Below, one piece after another: positions 30,284-32,219 of a stretch of 32,219 nt of DNA (its first letter is position 1; each line of letters opens with the position of its first letter). Source of the DNA: Chara braunii (Eukaryota > Streptophyta > Charophyceae > Charales > Characeae); assembly GCA_003427395.1 (NCBI GenBank), contig BFEA01000196.1:752686-784904 (forward strand), in the 5' to 3' direction. The translations under genes and the position numbers were made by a program. Below the pieces are notes generated by a model. That model saw only the letters and a program-made list of their open reading frames with translations. It searched no databases and had not been told where the DNA came from.

Positions 30284-30353
30284 GGCAAGATAGTCTGGCC
30301 GGATTATCTTGCCGAATGATCGGGGGGTAAGATTATCCAGAAATCCGGATAAT
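30284..30353. repeat. Cluster of inverted repeats around GGATTATC
   Basis: GGCAAGATA (30284-30292) pairs with TATCTTGCC (30305-30313). ATTATCC (30332-30338) pairs with GGATAAT (30347-30353). The words GGTTATCTGG, GGATTATC and GATTATCC recur within 80 bp in both orientations. It may be the end of a small inverted-repeat element, but no partner end was found. Confidence 0.6.
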
Positions 30354-30855
30354 AAAAAAAAGGTTAAAAAAACGAGAGAAAAAAAAAAAAAGTGATATTG
30401 CACTACTGAATTTGCGCATACAAAATACAATAGAACTACTTTTCTATTTCATGAAAAACTTGATAGGGCATGGAAGGGTTCAAAGAGGGTAAGATAGGGA
30501 ATAAAGAGGTTTAGAGGGGGGATGCTTAATTCATTTTATTAATTTTTATCCTAGGCTACCAGTCGGGTCACCCGGGTCACCCTATTTTTTCCGACGGTCT
30601 GGCAGTGGCTAGAGGATTCTGAGACTGCATAAGTGGTTTGTGGTTCATGGCGTATGGACCTGAGGTAGTTTGGACAAGACAATTTATTATGATGGGTAGT
30701 AAGGCAGGTGACCACACAACAGTGATACCAAATAAATTTAGAGTACTGGGCTTCTCGTACTATGGATGGCTAGAAGAGAGAGGAGATTTAAAAGGAAACT
30801 TTGGTCTCCTTCAGTAATTTGAAACAAATTCAAGCTCGCAGTTCGCAATCTAATA

Positions 30856-31053
30856 ATGGAAGAGCCGAGGAAAATCAGGAAGTTTGAGCCCCTCCCTCAC
30901 TTAGCCAGGAGAGGTCTCACAGCACGATGGGGTTCTTCTTTTACATGGATCTACTTTTCAATACAGGGACGTCCTTTGGTCTCCAAACATTTGTGGGACG
31001 AAGCAGAAGATTTACAGTTGCCAACCATAGATGATACTCCAGATGGACTGTAG
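30856..31053 (+). other. Short open frame followed by a poly(A) run, unrecognised
   Basis: 65 codons from ATG 30856. The sequence looks plausible for a protein (KIRKFEPLPHLARRGL, then an acidic end LWDEAEDLQLPTIDDTPDGL). A run of 19 A starts at 31141, about 90 bp after the stop, without an AATAAA before it. This pattern could be the 3' end of a retrotransposed or processed sequence on the plus strand. No domain is recognised and no upstream exon is visible. Confidence 0.22.
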
Positions 31054-31700
31054 TTTATATCCTCGTTTCCATGAGATCGTTCATACTGCTGCAAGGAGAA
31101 GCCTAGATGAGTAGCTTTTCTACCTCTTGTTGTTCCTCTTAAAAAAAAAAAAAAAAAAATTGTCCAATTGTTATTTTCGAGCTAAGTTAATGGGACGCTG
31201 GACCTGGTTTCTAGCAAAGACATAAGCATATTTTTTTTCTTACCCTTGTAATCTGGGTTGAGATGTGGAGGGATTCCTGGCCTCTGGTTGCTATCGCAGA
31301 TATAATAAACTGGCCATTTGTTATAAAAAAAAAAAAAAGTTCGGAAAGAAAAACTATGTTATGCATAAAAATAAACTGAACAACTTTTGCCTCAAGGTCA
31401 CATCAAAATTTTTCACCATATTTAACATAACAAATAAAGTTAAAAAATAACTTTTATTTTTTTATTTTTTTTTATTTTTTTAAAGCCCGGTCGGGCGACT
31501 GGCCCCGGACCACTCAAGTAGTCTAGTTTTATCTAGTTTTTATCTAAATAGTTCTTTTTTTTTCATTTTTTTTTTTCATATTTGTTAAGATATCAAAGTT
31601 GACATCAAGGTAAATGTTTTTCGTATCATTAATAGAACAATATATTTTTTTCAGATTTATTTATTTTATTTTTTTTGTTAAAAAACGACCGAATTTTCCA
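31054..31700. other. AT-rich DNA with A and T runs, no gene
   Basis: A runs at 31141-31159 and about 31325-31338, and many T8-T10 runs at 31450-31680. No coding or RNA gene signal. Confidence 0.6.
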
Positions 31701-31717
31701 TATATGGAATCTACGTA

Positions 31718-31795
31718 TCCCCAGCGGTCGCGGTCACCGCGAGCATGACCGCGGCCCGCGGTCGAGGCCGTGGGGCCGCGGTCCAGGAACGCCCG
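31718..31795. repeat. CpG-rich palindromic patch
   Basis: CCGCGGTC/GACCGCGG-type words recur in both orientations (GGTCGCGGTCACCGCGAGC, GACCGCGGCCCGCGGTC), giving several overlapping small palindromes in otherwise AT-rich DNA. Confidence 0.6.
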
Positions 31796-32012
31796 CTGCG
31801 GGAAGGGGGGGAGGGGTGACCAAAGTTGGGGTCGGGATTCCGGGGGGGCGACCTGGGCCCCACCCACCCATAAAGAAAAAAATTGAAAAACTTGAAAAAC
31901 GGGGGGGTCCAAATAGGGGGTGTTTAGAGGTGGGAGAAAAAAATCGTGGACCCCCTGTTTTTTTTTTTTTGAAAAGCCCGCTGTTGTGTGATTTTACTTT
32001 TTTTTTTTCTTT

Positions 32013-32049
32013 ATTGATTGATTGATTGGTTGGTTGATTGGTTGATTGG

Positions 32050-32101
<52 letters not shown>
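32013..32101. repeat. (GATT)n tetranucleotide microsatellite
   Basis: GATT units with several GGTT variants. GATT units occur again at 32200-32217 at the window end. Minus-strand frames across it read as N-Q-S-I repeats and are not genes. Confidence 0.97.
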
Positions 32102-32102
<1 letters not shown>

Positions 32103-32124
32103 GGGGAAGGAGTCGCCCTTCCCC

Positions 32125-32126
<2 letters not shown>

Positions 32127-32163
<37 letters not shown>
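32127..32163. repeat. (CA)n microsatellite
   Basis: A 37-nt CA run after a CCCCCG spacer. Confidence 0.97.
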
Positions 32164-32165
<2 letters not shown>

Positions 32166-32219
32166 GCAAGGGTTGTTTTTCTTGCTTTTTCTTTTTTTTG
32201 ATTGATTGATTGATTTGTG

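Noticed and set aside
31734-32159. Protein with N-Q-S-I repeats
   Set aside because: It is a translation of the GATT microsatellite and the CA run.

Overview
The window looks like nuclear DNA from a large, repeat-rich eukaryotic genome, most plausibly of the plant/streptophyte lineage. The evidence is two plant-type LINEs whose reverse transcriptase ends in a zinc-binding domain, a decayed Ty3/gypsy-type retrotransposon, short inverted-repeat DNA transposons, abundant microsatellites and an 855-base assembly gap. A charophyte such as Chara would fit, but nothing here proves a species. I see no convincing intact host gene, no rRNA or tRNA gene, no CRISPR array and no bacterial-type operon.

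Layout. 1-750: AG microsatellite, CT-rich tract and short GGGGCAT-containing repeats. 753-2290 (minus): 5'-truncated LINE copy 1 with a poly(A) tail. 2291-6180: no recognisable gene. 6287-7006: an unusual series of about seven copies of a conserved ~20-nt segment, most flanked by different but mutually complementary arms. 7515-8095: a five-copy tandem array of ~122 bp. 8096-10160: no gene, some hairpins, and a possible LINE scrap. 10161-14932: copy A of a ~2.25-kb repeat, split by a ~2.5-kb insertion with terminal inverted repeats that spans the gap. 14933-20225: decayed gypsy internal region (gag, protease, integrase C-terminus), followed by a long, broken, unrecognised extra ORF region. 20226-23640: GC-rich minisatellites. 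23834-26078: copy B of the ~2.25-kb repeat. 26595 to ~29060 (minus): LINE copy 2. 29192-29565: 200-bp tandem duplication. 29566-32219: AT-rich DNA, poly(A) tracts, a CpG-rich palindromic patch and microsatellites.

How the parts relate. Copies A and B have matched lengths (about 2265 and 2245 bp once A's insertion is removed) and a shared TATA box, and gag starts about 126 bp after A, so they are best explained as the LTRs of one large element or as related LTR copies. The ends are not clean TG/CA, and I found no target-site duplication. One short DNA transposon family (CTAYGTTGCGAC termini, 8-bp target duplications, hAT-like) is inserted once in the gypsy integrase and once in LINE copy 2. 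Removing the element and one duplication rejoins the reading frame in both hosts, so both insertions are later than their hosts.

Best candidates for something new: the conserved-core, variable-arm hairpin series at 6287-7006; the unassigned ORF region downstream of the gypsy integrase (18312-20225); the hAT-like miniature element family; and the inverted-repeat insertion inside copy A. All ends, identities and structures were judged by eye.
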